This document shows, one piece after another, positions 18,327 to 26,393 of a DNA stretch of 64,000 bases. Position numbers and translations under genes: made by a program. The notes under the pieces are model-generated. The model had not been told where the DNA came from. It made no database searches and saw only the letters and a list, made by a program, of their open reading frames with translations. Source of the stretch: JAWWPG01 sp033850885 (lineage in GTDB: Bacteria > Actinomycetota > Actinomycetes > Propionibacteriales > Nocardioidaceae). Position 1 is the first letter of the stretch, and the number at the start of each line of letters is the position of its first letter. The stretch covers positions 6,625 through 70,624 of the forward strand of contig JAWWPG010000009.1 of the NCBI GenBank assembly GCA_033850885.1, written 5' to 3'.

Positions 18327-19793
18327 ATGACACCTGACCGGTCGCCCGCGCGCCGGCGCGAAGCGGACCGCCTCGACGAGTACCGGCGCAGGCGTGACCC
18401 GAAGCAGACGCCGGAGCCCGTCCCGGCAGCCGGCCCGCTCCCGACCGGCAACGACGACACGTTCGTCATTCAGGAGCATCATGCGACCGCGCTGCACTGG
18501 GACTTCCGCCTGGAGCGCGACGGGGTTCTCGTCTCGTGGGCCGTCCCGAAGGGGCTACCGACGGATCGCAAGACCAACCACCTTGCGGTCCACACCGAGG
18601 ACCACCCTCTCGACTACGCCGCCTTCGAGGGAGCGATCCCGGCCGGGGAGTACGGCGGCGGGAAGGTCAGGCTGTGGGACCGCGGCACCTATGAGACGCA
18701 GGAGTGGACCGCCGACAAGGTCAAGGTGACCCTGCACGGCTCGAGGGCCCAAGGAAAGTACGTGCTCTTCCATACCGACGGCAAGAACTGGATGATCCAC
18801 CGCATGGACGATGCTCCTGCGGGATGGTCACCGATGCCGGCCCGGATCGCTCCGATGCTGGCCACGCCGAGCAAGCAGGCCCCGACCGGTGACGGCTGGG
18901 CGTACGAGATGAAGTGGGACGGCATCCGCGTCGTCGCGTACGTCGACGGCGGCCGGATCACCCTGCGCACGCGCAGCGACAAGGATGTCACCGGCACCTA
19001 CCCGGAGCTCCGCCGGCTCGGCGAGGACCTGGGCGCGACGCAGACGATCTTGGACGGCGAGGTCGTCGCGTTCGACGAGTCCGGCAAGCCCAGCTTCGGA
19101 CGGCTGCAGCAACGGATGGGTATCACGAACGCATCCCAGGCCCGGCGGCTCGCTTCGACGCAGCCCGTGGTCTACATCATCTTCGACGTCATGCACCTCG
19201 ACGGTCGGTCGACCCTGGAGCTGCCGTACACCGAACGTCGCGAGATCCTGGAGGGCCTCGGGCTCGCCGGCCCGACCTGGCAGACGCCACCGGCACTTGA
19301 CGGAGACGGGGAGGACCTGCTGCTCGCCACGCGCGAGCAGGGGCTCGAGGGCATCCTGGCGAAGCGGCGGAACAGCACCTACCAACCGGGTGTCCGGTCG
19401 AAGAGCTGGCTCAAGGTCAAGAACGAGCGGATGCAGGAGGTGGTCCTCGGCGGCTGGCGCCCGGGCGAGGGCCGGCGCGCGGACACGATCGGCGCACTCC
19501 TGATGGGCATCCCCGATGCCGACGGGCTCCGGTACGTCGGCAGGGTCGGCACCGGCTTCGACGCGGCCATGCTGACGGACCTGAAGCGTCGCCTCGAGCG
19601 ACTCGCACGCAAGACGAGCCCGTTCATCGACGTACCGCGCAAGGATGCCAAGCACGCGCGTTGGTGCTCGCCCACCCTTGTCGGGGAGGTCGCCTACAGC
19701 GAGCAGACATCTGACGGCCGGCTGCGCCACCCCTCCTGGCGGGGTCTACGACCCGACAAGAGCCCGCTCGACGTGCGGATGGAGTCGGGGTGA
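18327..19793 (+). CDS. ligD: LigD-like 3'-phosphoesterase plus ATP-dependent DNA ligase
   Basis: Two-domain DNA end-joining protein of 488 residues. The N-terminal ~150 residues are the LigD phosphoesterase domain (FVIQEHHATALHWDFRLERDG, EGAIPAGEYGGG). The ligase domain has the adenylated Lys near 196 in EMKWDGIRVVAYV and motifs through LEGILAKRRNSTYQPG and WLKVKNER. No primase/polymerase domain is present and no ku gene lies in the window. The ATG at 18327 has AGGAG 8 bp upstream; a GTG at 18318 is less likely. The 290-bp upstream gap to the divergent sigma gene has one weak TTGACT/TAGTAG pair and nothing else convincing. Confidence 0.92.
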   Translation: MTPDRSPARRREADRLDEYRRRRDPKQTPEPVPAAGPLPTGNDDTFVIQEHHATALHWDFRLERDGVLVSWAVPKGLPTDRKTNHLAVHTEDHPLDYAAFEGAIPAGEYGGGKVRLWDRGTYETQEWTADKVKVTLHGSRAQGKYVLFHTDGKNWMIHRMDDAPAGWSPMPARIAPMLATPSKQAPTGDGWAYEMKWDGIRVVAYVDGGRITLRTRSDKDVTGTYPELRRLGEDLGATQTILDGEVVAFDESGKPSFGRLQQRMGITNASQARRLASTQPVVYIIFDVMHLDGRSTLELPYTERREILEGLGLAGPTWQTPPALDGDGEDLLLATREQGLEGILAKRRNSTYQPGVRSKSWLKVKNERMQEVVLGGWRPGEGRRADTIGALLMGIPDADGLRYVGRVGTGFDAAMLTDLKRRLERLARKTSPFIDVPRKDAKHARWCSPTLVGEVAYSEQTSDGRLRHPSWRGLRPDKSPLDVRMESG

Positions 19794-19806
19794 CGAACCG
19801 GAGACG

Positions 19807-20256
19807 CTAGCTGCGCGCCTTGTTCTCGACCAGGAAGCCGAGTCGCAGCAGACTCTCGGTGTTCCGCCAGTCGAAGGTCTGCTTCCTGACGGGCTGCGGC
19901 ACCATCAGCATGGGACCGGCTGAGGCGTCCTCGGTCATCGTGATGATGGAGCCCTCTCCTTCCGGCTCGATGCTGACGCGCACGAGCGCCTCTCCGCCGG
20001 GCCAGGCCCGGGCCCGCATCTCGAGCTCCTTCTCCGGCTCGGACTTGGTCGCGATCGTCTTGTCGTTGAAGAGGAACGGCCAGCTGCCGACCGAGTGGTG
20101 GATGGAGCTCCCCTCCGCGGGCCAGGTCTCGTCGACGGAGCGTATCCGGGACGCGCCCACGACCCAGGTGGCGTAGAGCCAGCCGTCGGCGAGCACCGCC
20201 CAGACGTCAGCCGGTGATGCCTTGACCCGTTTGGAAACCGTGCTGGACACGCTCAC
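19807..20256 (-). CDS. SRPBCC (polyketide cyclase/START-like) family protein
   Basis: Protein of 149 residues with the helix-grip pattern: SKRVKASPADVWAVLADGWLYATWVVGASRI, then DETWPAEGSSIHHSVG, and a C-terminal helix (DWRNTESLLRLGFLVE). These small proteins bind hydrophobic ligands. The GTG start overlaps the stop of the upstream FAD oxidoreductase by 4 bases, so the two are coupled and may share a lipid-like or polyisoprenoid substrate. Confidence 0.82.
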   Translation of the reverse strand: MSVSSTVSKRVKASPADVWAVLADGWLYATWVVGASRIRSVDETWPAEGSSIHHSVGSWPFLFNDKTIATKSEPEKELEMRARAWPGGEALVRVSIEPEGEGSIITMTEDASAGPMLMVPQPVRKQTFDWRNTESLLRLGFLVENKARS

Positions 20257-21833
20257 AACCTTCCGACTCGATGTGCTGCGATGGCGGCGCGGGCAGCATT
20301 GCTGCCTGCCGCGCCGTGAACTCCGCCCCCCGGGTGGGCCGAGGCCGACGCCAGGAAGAGCCCCCTGACGGGCGTGTTGGCCCTCCCGAGACCAGGGATC
20401 GGCCGGAACACGAGCTGTTGGTGGATCTCCGCCGTACCACCGTTGATGGCGCCGCCAACCAGACTCTCGTTGCGACGTTGGAGCTCCGGCGGGGTAAGGA
20501 CGCGGCGGGCCATCACGCGTGAGCCGAACCCGGGGGCGTACTTCTCGATCCGGGACTGCATCCGATCGGCCATCCGCTCCGCGTCGTCGTGCCCCCAGGT
20601 CCCGCTGATCCCTTCGTCGCCGGCGTCATGGTGGATCTCCTGCGGCACGTGGGTGTACGCCCACATCGACTCGGTTCCCGCCGGTGACCGGGTCGGGTCC
20701 GTGCTGGTCATCTGCCCGACCAGGAGGAACGGCTCGGCGGGAACGGTGTGTGCGGACAGCTGCTGCAGAGACGCGGCGAGCTGGTCGGTCGAGTCGGCGA
20801 CGTGCACGGTGCCCGGAACCAGCTCCGGTGGGGACTCCCACGGCACCGGCCCGTCGAGCGCCCAGTCCACTTTCACGGTCGAAGGGTCGAGCTGGAAGCG
20901 CTTCATATTGCGACGTGTTCTCGGGGGAAGGTCGTCCCAGTCGACCAGCCCCCCGTACAGGTTGGGCGCCACGACGTCCGCGAGGATGGCGCGCCCGGCT
21001 CGCAGGGTGGCACCGTTGTGCAGCGTCACCGCCTTCGCCCTGCCGCCCGTGACGATGACCCGGTCGACGTGGCTTTCACACCGGATCTCGCCGCCGTGTG
21101 CCTCGAGTCGCCGGGCCAGCGCATTGCTCAGCTCGCTGGCACCGCCTTCCGGCACCGGGAAGCCGACGGTCTGGGCGAGCATCGTCATCAGCAGCGCCAT
21201 CAGGCCGGAACCTGTTGCGTCGAGAGGGATGTCGGAGTGTCCGGCGCTGCCGGCCAGGAGCAGCCGCGCCTCCTGGCTCGAAAAGCGTTCTTCGCCCAGC
21301 TGCAGTGCAGGTTCGACGAGCATCCGTACGTAGGCGAGCCCGCCCACGCGGGGCAGCCGCATGAGGGTCTTGAGTCCCCCCAGCACCGGCGGGAAGGGGC
21401 TCATCAGCGCCTGGACCAGGGCAGGTCCGATGCGCTGCCACTCTGCGTGCAGTTGCCTCCACTGGTCGCCGTCGCCCGGTGAGCTCCGGTCCAGCCCGGC
21501 CGCCGTACGCTCGACGTCGTCGTACAGCAATGCCCACCGACCCCCGGGCAATGGGTGTCCCAGTACGGCGGGTGCGCGGCGCCAGACGAGACCGTGATCC
21601 TCGAGCCGCAGAGCGGTGATGACGGGTGAGGCTGCGCCCAGCGGGTAGAACGCGCTGAAGGTGTCGTGGACGAAGTCAGGGTGCAGCTCACGGTCGCTTC
21701 GGACCGCTCCTCCGATCTGGCTCTGCGCTTCGAGGACGAGCACCGACCAGCCGGCGCTCGCGAGGATGTTGGCCGCGACAAGCCCGTTCGGTCCGGATCC
21801 GATGACGATGGCATCGGGTGCAGCCTCACCCAT
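20253..21833 (-). CDS. phytoene desaturase-like FAD-dependent oxidoreductase
   Basis: Flavoprotein of 526 residues. The Rossmann dinucleotide motif is at the N-terminus (AIVIGSGPNGLVAANILASAGWSVLVLEAQSQIGGA), followed by a CrtI-like body and a C-terminal FAD segment (RGLFLASASAHPGGGVHGAAGSNAARAA). It belongs to the broad CrtI/amine-oxidase group common in actinomycetes, acting on carotenoid- or retinol-like substrates, but there are no other carotenoid genes here, so the substrate is open. Coupled to the SRPBCC gene downstream. Confidence 0.85.
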   Translation of the reverse strand: MGEAAPDAIVIGSGPNGLVAANILASAGWSVLVLEAQSQIGGAVRSDRELHPDFVHDTFSAFYPLGAASPVITALRLEDHGLVWRRAPAVLGHPLPGGRWALLYDDVERTAAGLDRSSPGDGDQWRQLHAEWQRIGPALVQALMSPFPPVLGGLKTLMRLPRVGGLAYVRMLVEPALQLGEERFSSQEARLLLAGSAGHSDIPLDATGSGLMALLMTMLAQTVGFPVPEGGASELSNALARRLEAHGGEIRCESHVDRVIVTGGRAKAVTLHNGATLRAGRAILADVVAPNLYGGLVDWDDLPPRTRRNMKRFQLDPSTVKVDWALDGPVPWESPPELVPGTVHVADSTDQLAASLQQLSAHTVPAEPFLLVGQMTSTDPTRSPAGTESMWAYTHVPQEIHHDAGDEGISGTWGHDDAERMADRMQSRIEKYAPGFGSRVMARRVLTPPELQRRNESLVGGAINGGTAEIHQQLVFRPIPGLGRANTPVRGLFLASASAHPGGGVHGAAGSNAARAAIAAHRVGRL

Positions 21834-21893
21834 GCGGATCCTTCCGTCGACGTCGCTCGGCGCTTGGGGCCGCTCTCTCGGGACTAGCCCGAC

Positions 21894-23717
21894 TCACGAG
21901 TACCCCGAATCGGGGCGACTATTACCGGCATCGCCTTCAGCGCCTTCGGCCGGCAGCACGCCTTCCGCCGGCACCACCTCGCGTCGGTCGTCCACGAGGC
22001 GCCGGGTCAGCCGGCGCTCGTCGAGCAGCTGGAGCAGGGGCAGCACGACGCGCCGACTGGTGCCGAGACGTACCCGGGCCTGGCTGGTGGTGAACGGCTG
22101 GGGCAGCTCGTGCAACAACCTGGCTGCCGCTCGATCGGCACCGGGCAACAGCACGACGGTGTCAGCCAGGCGCAGCAGACGCCCGGCCCGACCAGCCGCG
22201 GCGATGGCCCTGCTGTCGAGTCCCAGTGTCGCCAGCCGGGTGACGTCGGGCGCGGCGAACGGCTGCTCCGCGAGCTCTGCTTCGAGCTGCTCCAGAGCCT
22301 GCAGCAGTGGCCCGGGCAGGGTCGCCCGGGGGTCCACCACGCGACCCTCGACCACCTCCAGTGGCGGGGGCAGGATCGGTGCGACGAGGTCGGGTGTCGG
22401 CAGGCCTAGTCGGCGGGCGGCCGCCGCCAGAGGTAACCCGGGGTCGAGCGGGTGGGAGCGGATGCGGTCGTCGACGAGGCGCTGGATGGCCTGCCGGAGC
22501 CGAGGCACCTCGCGGCGGTCGAGGAGCCAGCCTCGGGCAGCCACCGCCACCTCCTCCGCGGTCTCGTCGATGTCGACCCCGTAGCGGCGCAACGACGAGG
22601 CTCGGGCGACCCGTCGCCGGCGCAGCTCGTCAGCAAGGTCGGGGACGCCGGTGGTTGCGGCCAGTGCCGACGTACGGCGGCCGGCAGCGCCACGGCGGTC
22701 GAGGGCAGGAGGATCCGGGTCGAGCACCGTCGCCCCCAGGAGCCGCCGGCTGCCCGGGTCCCGGAGGATGAGCCGGTCACCCACCCGGAGCGGCAGTGCG
22801 TTGGAGAGCCGCAGCCGATGGAGGCTTTCTCCGAGCAATCGGCAGCGCACCCCCCGCGAGGCTGCGCCGATGTGAAGCAGCGGTCGCTCCGGCAGCGGCT
22901 CCGGGCCGTCGACCCGCACGTCGACCACATCCGTGTGGTGCCACCGGCCGGGCGTGACGAGCACGCTGCCCCGCCGGAGGTCTTCGGGTGCGCCGCCGCC
23001 GAGACGCAGGGCGACCCTGGCCACACCATGCGCGATGTCGGCCGGCCGACTCAGCATCTCGATGCCGCGCACGCGGACCAGGACGCCGTCGAGGGCGAGC
23101 TCGTCACCGACCTCGATGTGGCCGGCCGCCAGGGTCCCGGTGACGACGGTGCCCGCCCCGCTGATGCGGAACGACCTGTCGACCCAGAACCGGACGGCGG
23201 CATCGGACGAAGGGGTCGGCAGCCGGCGTACCAAGGCGGCGATGGTGCGGCGAAGCTCGTTGAGCCCGGTACCGTCCCGCGCGCTCACGGCGACCAGGGG
23301 TGCCCCCCGCAGGGAGGTCTCGGCGAGGTGTTGACCGGCTCGGGCCATTGCCGGAGCCGGGTCGGTGAGGTCGGACCTCGTCACCGCGACCACGCCATGC
23401 CTGACGCCGAGAGCGTCGAGGGCTGCCAGATGCTCGGCCGCCTGCGGCATCCAGGGATCGTCGGCGGCCACCACGAACAGCACTGCCGGGACCGGGCCGA
23501 CGCCCGCGAGCATGGTCGACACGAAGCGCTCATGACCTGGTACGTCGACGAACGCCACGTCACCGACGTCCGGAAGCGACATCCAGCAGTAGCCGAGCTC
23601 GATGGACAGACCCCGGCGGTGTTCTTCGTCGAGACGGTCGGGATCTTGTCCGGTCAGCGCGCGGACCAGTGTCGACTTGCCGTGGTCGACGTGACCCGCC
23701 GTGGCGATGACATGCAC
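21894..23717 (-). CDS. selB: selenocysteine-specific elongation factor
   Basis: Delivers Sec-tRNA(Sec) to UGA codons by binding a SECIS hairpin. It has 607 residues. The GTPase domain shows G1 AGHVDHGKST (residues 7-16), G3 DVPGHERF and G4 TRSD in place of the usual TKAD-like form. EF-Tu-like domains 2-3 and a long C-terminal winged-helix region (SECIS-binding) follow. The GTG start lies 3 bp after the selA TAG, so selA-selB form an operon. Its targets are the tRNA-Sec upstream and the fdhA UGA on the other strand. Confidence 0.95.
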   Translation of the reverse strand: MHVIATAGHVDHGKSTLVRALTGQDPDRLDEEHRRGLSIELGYCWMSLPDVGDVAFVDVPGHERFVSTMLAGVGPVPAVLFVVAADDPWMPQAAEHLAALDALGVRHGVVAVTRSDLTDPAPAMARAGQHLAETSLRGAPLVAVSARDGTGLNELRRTIAALVRRLPTPSSDAAVRFWVDRSFRISGAGTVVTGTLAAGHIEVGDELALDGVLVRVRGIEMLSRPADIAHGVARVALRLGGGAPEDLRRGSVLVTPGRWHHTDVVDVRVDGPEPLPERPLLHIGAASRGVRCRLLGESLHRLRLSNALPLRVGDRLILRDPGSRRLLGATVLDPDPPALDRRGAAGRRTSALAATTGVPDLADELRRRRVARASSLRRYGVDIDETAEEVAVAARGWLLDRREVPRLRQAIQRLVDDRIRSHPLDPGLPLAAAARRLGLPTPDLVAPILPPPLEVVEGRVVDPRATLPGPLLQALEQLEAELAEQPFAAPDVTRLATLGLDSRAIAAAGRAGRLLRLADTVVLLPGADRAAARLLHELPQPFTTSQARVRLGTSRRVVLPLLQLLDERRLTRRLVDDRREVVPAEGVLPAEGAEGDAGNSRPDSGYS

Positions 23718-23720
23718 GGA

Positions 23721-25013
23721 CTAGTCCTTGGCCGCTCGGCGGACGGCCTCGGTGAGCAGCGCGTCATGCTCCGGCTCGACGGCGACCAGGTCGAGCAGCA
23801 GCCTTCCGTGGGCAACGTGTCCCATCACGGCAGGCGTACCGTCTCGGAGCCCGGCGGCCAGGCCGGCCGGCAGCGCAATGGCCGCGCTCGCGAGCTCGAC
23901 CCCCGGGGCGCCGCCGCCCCCGATGACGGCGGATGTCGCCACCGGCTCGGCGTCGACCACGTCGGCCAGATCGTCGCAGATCGCCTGTGCCCGGACCAGC
24001 AGACCCTGCTGGTCCCGGGCGAGCGCCCGAGCCACGGGTGGCACCGGTCCGACGAGCGTCGCCTCGAGGGCCGCCAGGGTCAGCTTGTCGACCCGGAGGC
24101 TCCGGGCGAGGGGGTCGCGGCGTAGCCGCTGGACGAGCTCGGCCTGGCCGAGCACCAGTCCCGCCTGGGGCCCTCCCAAGAGCTTGTCCGCAGACGCGGT
24201 GACGAGTGCGGCGCCTGCCTTCAGGGTGGTCGCGGCATCCGGCTCGTCGGGAAGCCGAGCATGCGGCGCCAGCAGGCCCGAGCCGATGTCGACGACGAGG
24301 GGAACCGGCAGTGCCGCCAGCTCGGCAACCGGCACCGACGCGGTAAACCCGCTCACGACGAAGTTCGACGGATGGACCTTGAGGACCAGCGCTGTCGAGT
24401 CTGTGATGGCCGACGTGTAGTCGTCGAGGCGGACCCGGTTCGTCGTACCCACCTCTCGAAGCACGGCACCGGAAGCCGCGAGCAGCTCGGGTATCCGGAA
24501 GCCGTCGCCGATCTCGACCATCTCGCCGCGCGCCACGATGACCTCTCGCCCGGCCGCGAGAGCATGAGCGACGAGAGAGAGCGCAGCAGCGCCGTTGTTG
24601 ACGACGAGGACATCCTCGGCGTCGGGCGTCGCCCGGGCCAGTGCCTCCAGCGCGCCGTGCCCGCGGCGGCCGCGACGCCCGGTCCGGAGGTCGAGCTCGA
24701 GGTCCGTCGCCCCGGCGGCAAGCAGGAGCGCGTCCTGGGCGGCCTTCGACAGAGGCGCCCGGCCGAGGTTGGTGTGGACCACCACTCCGGTCGCGTTGAT
24801 GACTTGGCGCAGGCTCGCGGCCGCCGGAGACAGGGTCTGCAGGACCTCGACCACGACCGCACTCGGGTCGAGCTCGCCGGCGCGGCAGCGCGCCAGTGCG
24901 GCGACCACCGCCGACTTGACGACCTCGGGACCCAACCGCTCGGCAGCCTCCGCTATCCGGTCGTCGGAAAGCACGACGTCGGTTCGAGGTACGGCACGGC
25001 GCGGATCCTGCAA
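23721..25013 (-). CDS. selA: L-seryl-tRNA(Sec) selenium transferase
   Basis: PLP enzyme that converts Ser-tRNA(Sec) to Sec-tRNA(Sec) using selenophosphate from SelD. INATGVVVHTNLGRAPLS is the SelA signature, and the PLP lysine is expected in TASADKLLGGPQAGLV. I chose the TTG at 25013 (giving MQDPRRAVPRTD, 430 residues) because GAGGGGG lies just upstream and family members begin with this sequence; an upstream GTG at 25061 would run into the tRNA-Sec trailer hairpin. Transcribed from the tRNA-Sec side. Confidence 0.93.
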   Translation of the reverse strand: MQDPRRAVPRTDVVLSDDRIAEAAERLGPEVVKSAVVAALARCRAGELDPSAVVVEVLQTLSPAAASLRQVINATGVVVHTNLGRAPLSKAAQDALLLAAGATDLELDLRTGRRGRRGHGALEALARATPDAEDVLVVNNGAAALSLVAHALAAGREVIVARGEMVEIGDGFRIPELLAASGAVLREVGTTNRVRLDDYTSAITDSTALVLKVHPSNFVVSGFTASVPVAELAALPVPLVVDIGSGLLAPHARLPDEPDAATTLKAGAALVTASADKLLGGPQAGLVLGQAELVQRLRRDPLARSLRVDKLTLAALEATLVGPVPPVARALARDQQGLLVRAQAICDDLADVVDAEPVATSAVIGGGGAPGVELASAAIALPAGLAAGLRDGTPAVMGHVAHGRLLLDLVAVEPEHDALLTEAVRRAAKD

Positions 25014-25034
25014 GATGGTCGACCCCCTCTCGGT

Positions 25035-25075
25035 CCCGCAGCCAGCGGATGGCGGAGGCACCCGCTGGCTGCGGG
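25035..25075 (-). terminator. 14-bp stem-loop between tRNA-Sec and selA, loop copies the tRNA 3' end
   Basis: Bases 25035-25048 and 25062-25075 form a perfect 14-bp stem around a 13-base loop, starting one base after the encoded CCA of tRNA-Sec and ending about 20 bases before the selA start. There is no U-tract, so it may be a processing or attenuation structure rather than a simple terminator. On the minus strand the loop contains GCCTCCGCCA, an exact 10-base copy of the tRNA-Sec 3' acceptor strand plus CCA. Confidence 0.6.
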
Positions 25076-25078
25076 TGG

Positions 25079-25170
25079 CGGAGGCGGACGGGAATCGAAC
25101 CCGCCTGACCGAGATGCTCGGTCACAACGGTTTTGAGGACCGCGCCCATCACCAGACGAGGTACGCCTCC
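25079..25170 (-). tRNA. selC: tRNA-Sec (anticodon UCA)
   Basis: A 92-base tRNA read on the minus strand, with CCA encoded at 25076-25078. The acceptor starts GGAGGCG and pairs with CGCCTCC, and the T-arm is GGGTTCGATTCCC-like. The anticodon loop CCTCAAA has UCA, and a 7-bp variable arm (GACCGAG, loop CAT, CTCGGTC) gives the long extra arm typical of tRNA-Sec. Position 33 reads C rather than the usual U. It lies directly upstream of selA and selB in the same direction, the expected context. Confidence 0.95.
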
Positions 25171-25212
25171 GTGGACAGCGTAGGCACAGCGAGGGACACC
25201 CGCTTCGGGCCC

Positions 25213-25836
25213 TCACCGCCGTGAGGTGCCCACGACGTGCGGCGCAACCAACGGCGGCGCCACCCACACGGTGGTGTTCCGCAGTCGGGAGACGTCGAAA
25301 CCGGCATCAGCCAGCACCTGGCGGGTCTCCCGCGTGACATGGCACCCGGCCGCCAGGCGTGACCACAGCGGGTCGAGGCGGTCCTGCCAGGAACGCAGTC
25401 GGCTGTCCGGCGCGGCGTGGACGTGTTCAAGCACGTGCAGGGTCCCCCCGGGGCGGAGGACGCGACGCAGCTCGCCCGCCGCAGCAGCGGGGTCGGATAC
25501 CGAACACAACACCAACGCTGCCAGGACGGAGTCCACGCAGGCGTCGGGAAGCGGGAGCGCCTCGGCGACAGCGCCGACAAGCCAGGTGGGGACCGGTGTC
25601 CGGTGGACGCGGCCGGCCGAGTAGGCGCGCATCGAGGCGTCGGGCTCGACTGCGACGACCTCGGTGACGCCCTCGGGCAGGTGGGCGAGGTCACGCCCCG
25701 GCCCGAGCCCGACGATGAGGAGTCGGCCTTGGGCCCCGGTCAGCGCCTCCGCCCTCCGTCGCCCGTAGCCCGTGAGCTCGCCGAGCGCGGCCACCCCGGC
25801 GAAGACGAAGGCGAAAGTCGGGTGGGCGTCGCGCAT
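25213..25836 (-). CDS. class I SAM-dependent methyltransferase
   Basis: Methyltransferase of 207 residues. SAM-binding motif I is LLIVGLGPGRDLAHLP, followed by VVAVEPDASM (acidic end of strand 2), VAEALPLPDACVDSVLAALVLCSV and LRPGGTLHVLEHVHA. It resembles the UbiE/Methyltransf_11 group. The open frame continues upstream to 26238, but the ATG at 25836 gives the family N-terminus, and the palindromic block at 25.9 kb would otherwise be translated. Substrate unknown. A short CCTCAC/GTGAGG hairpin (25211-25226) overlaps its stop. Confidence 0.82.
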   Translation of the reverse strand: MRDAHPTFAFVFAGVAALGELTGYGRRRAEALTGAQGRLLIVGLGPGRDLAHLPEGVTEVVAVEPDASMRAYSAGRVHRTPVPTWLVGAVAEALPLPDACVDSVLAALVLCSVSDPAAAAGELRRVLRPGGTLHVLEHVHAAPDSRLRSWQDRLDPLWSRLAAGCHVTRETRQVLADAGFDVSRLRNTTVWVAPPLVAPHVVGTSRR

Positions 25837-25908
25837 GCCTTGGACCCTACGTCGATGCAGCGCCCGTCCCGGGCCATGCGTGACCTCGCGCCCGACCGCC
25901 TCAGGGGA

Positions 25909-25994
25909 GTTTGGGTGGTGCACCACCCAAACAGCCCTCAAGCCACCCAGATCTGAGTGGCTTGAGGGCAACCTGAGTGGTGCACCACCCAAAC
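25909..25994. repeat. cluster of perfect palindromes between two same-strand genes
   Basis: Three inverted-repeat units lie side by side. The first (25909-25932) is a perfect 24-bp palindrome with half-site GTTTGGGTGGTG. The second is a 13-bp stem (25934-25946 with 25957-25969) around an AGATCT-containing centre. The third (25977-25994) repeats the last 18 bases of the first unit exactly. The block lies about 75 bp upstream of the methyltransferase start and downstream of the TfoX-like gene. It could be an operator array, a terminator or a mobile palindrome; the sequence does not decide. Confidence 0.75.
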
Positions 25995-26078
25995 GTCCGG
26001 CGGGAGCGGCGACCCCGAGCGGGTCCGCCTGGCTTGCCAGGGAAACGCCCGGCGGGGGGAGCGGCGACGGCGAGCGGG

Positions 26079-26366
26079 TCAGCGGCGACGCCGAGCGGCA
26101 GGTTCGCGGGACAGCTCCGCTGCGTTGGCGAGCACCAGCGGCACCAGGTCCTCGGGCCTGTCGACCAGAGCATCGTCGACGGCCTGATAGGTCCAGTGAC
26201 CGTCCCGGCGCCGGCGCAACCGGAAGGCGCCGTCCCACGCAGCGGCGACCAGCATGCCGTCGACGTAGAACCCGAAGCCGCTGAACATCGCCCGGACGTC
26301 GAGCCGGGGGATCTCAGCCAGCGAGTCGGCGGCCCGGTCCCTGATCGCGCGCTCGACGGCTCCCAT
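26079..26366 (-). CDS. TfoX N-terminal domain protein
   Basis: Protein of 95 residues. The core RAMFSGFGFYVDGMLVAAAWDGAFRLR matches the TfoX/Sxy N-terminal domain. Full-length Sxy regulates competence in gamma-proteobacteria, but isolated N-terminal domains like this one are widespread in actinomycetes with unknown function. The arginine-rich end (AARRRR) is encoded by GC-rich repeats of a GCGGCGA..GAGCGG type that continue downstream of the gene (about 26000-26100). Confidence 0.8.
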   Translation of the reverse strand: MGAVERAIRDRAADSLAEIPRLDVRAMFSGFGFYVDGMLVAAAWDGAFRLRRRRDGHWTYQAVDDALVDRPEDLVPLVLANAAELSREPAARRRR

Positions 26367-26393
26367 CTGGCCATTCTCGCTCTGGTCCGACCC

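Noticed and set aside
25837..26238. N-terminal extension of the methyltransferase frame
   Set aside because: It would translate the palindromic block and the TfoX-like gene in another frame, and has no similarity to methyltransferases.
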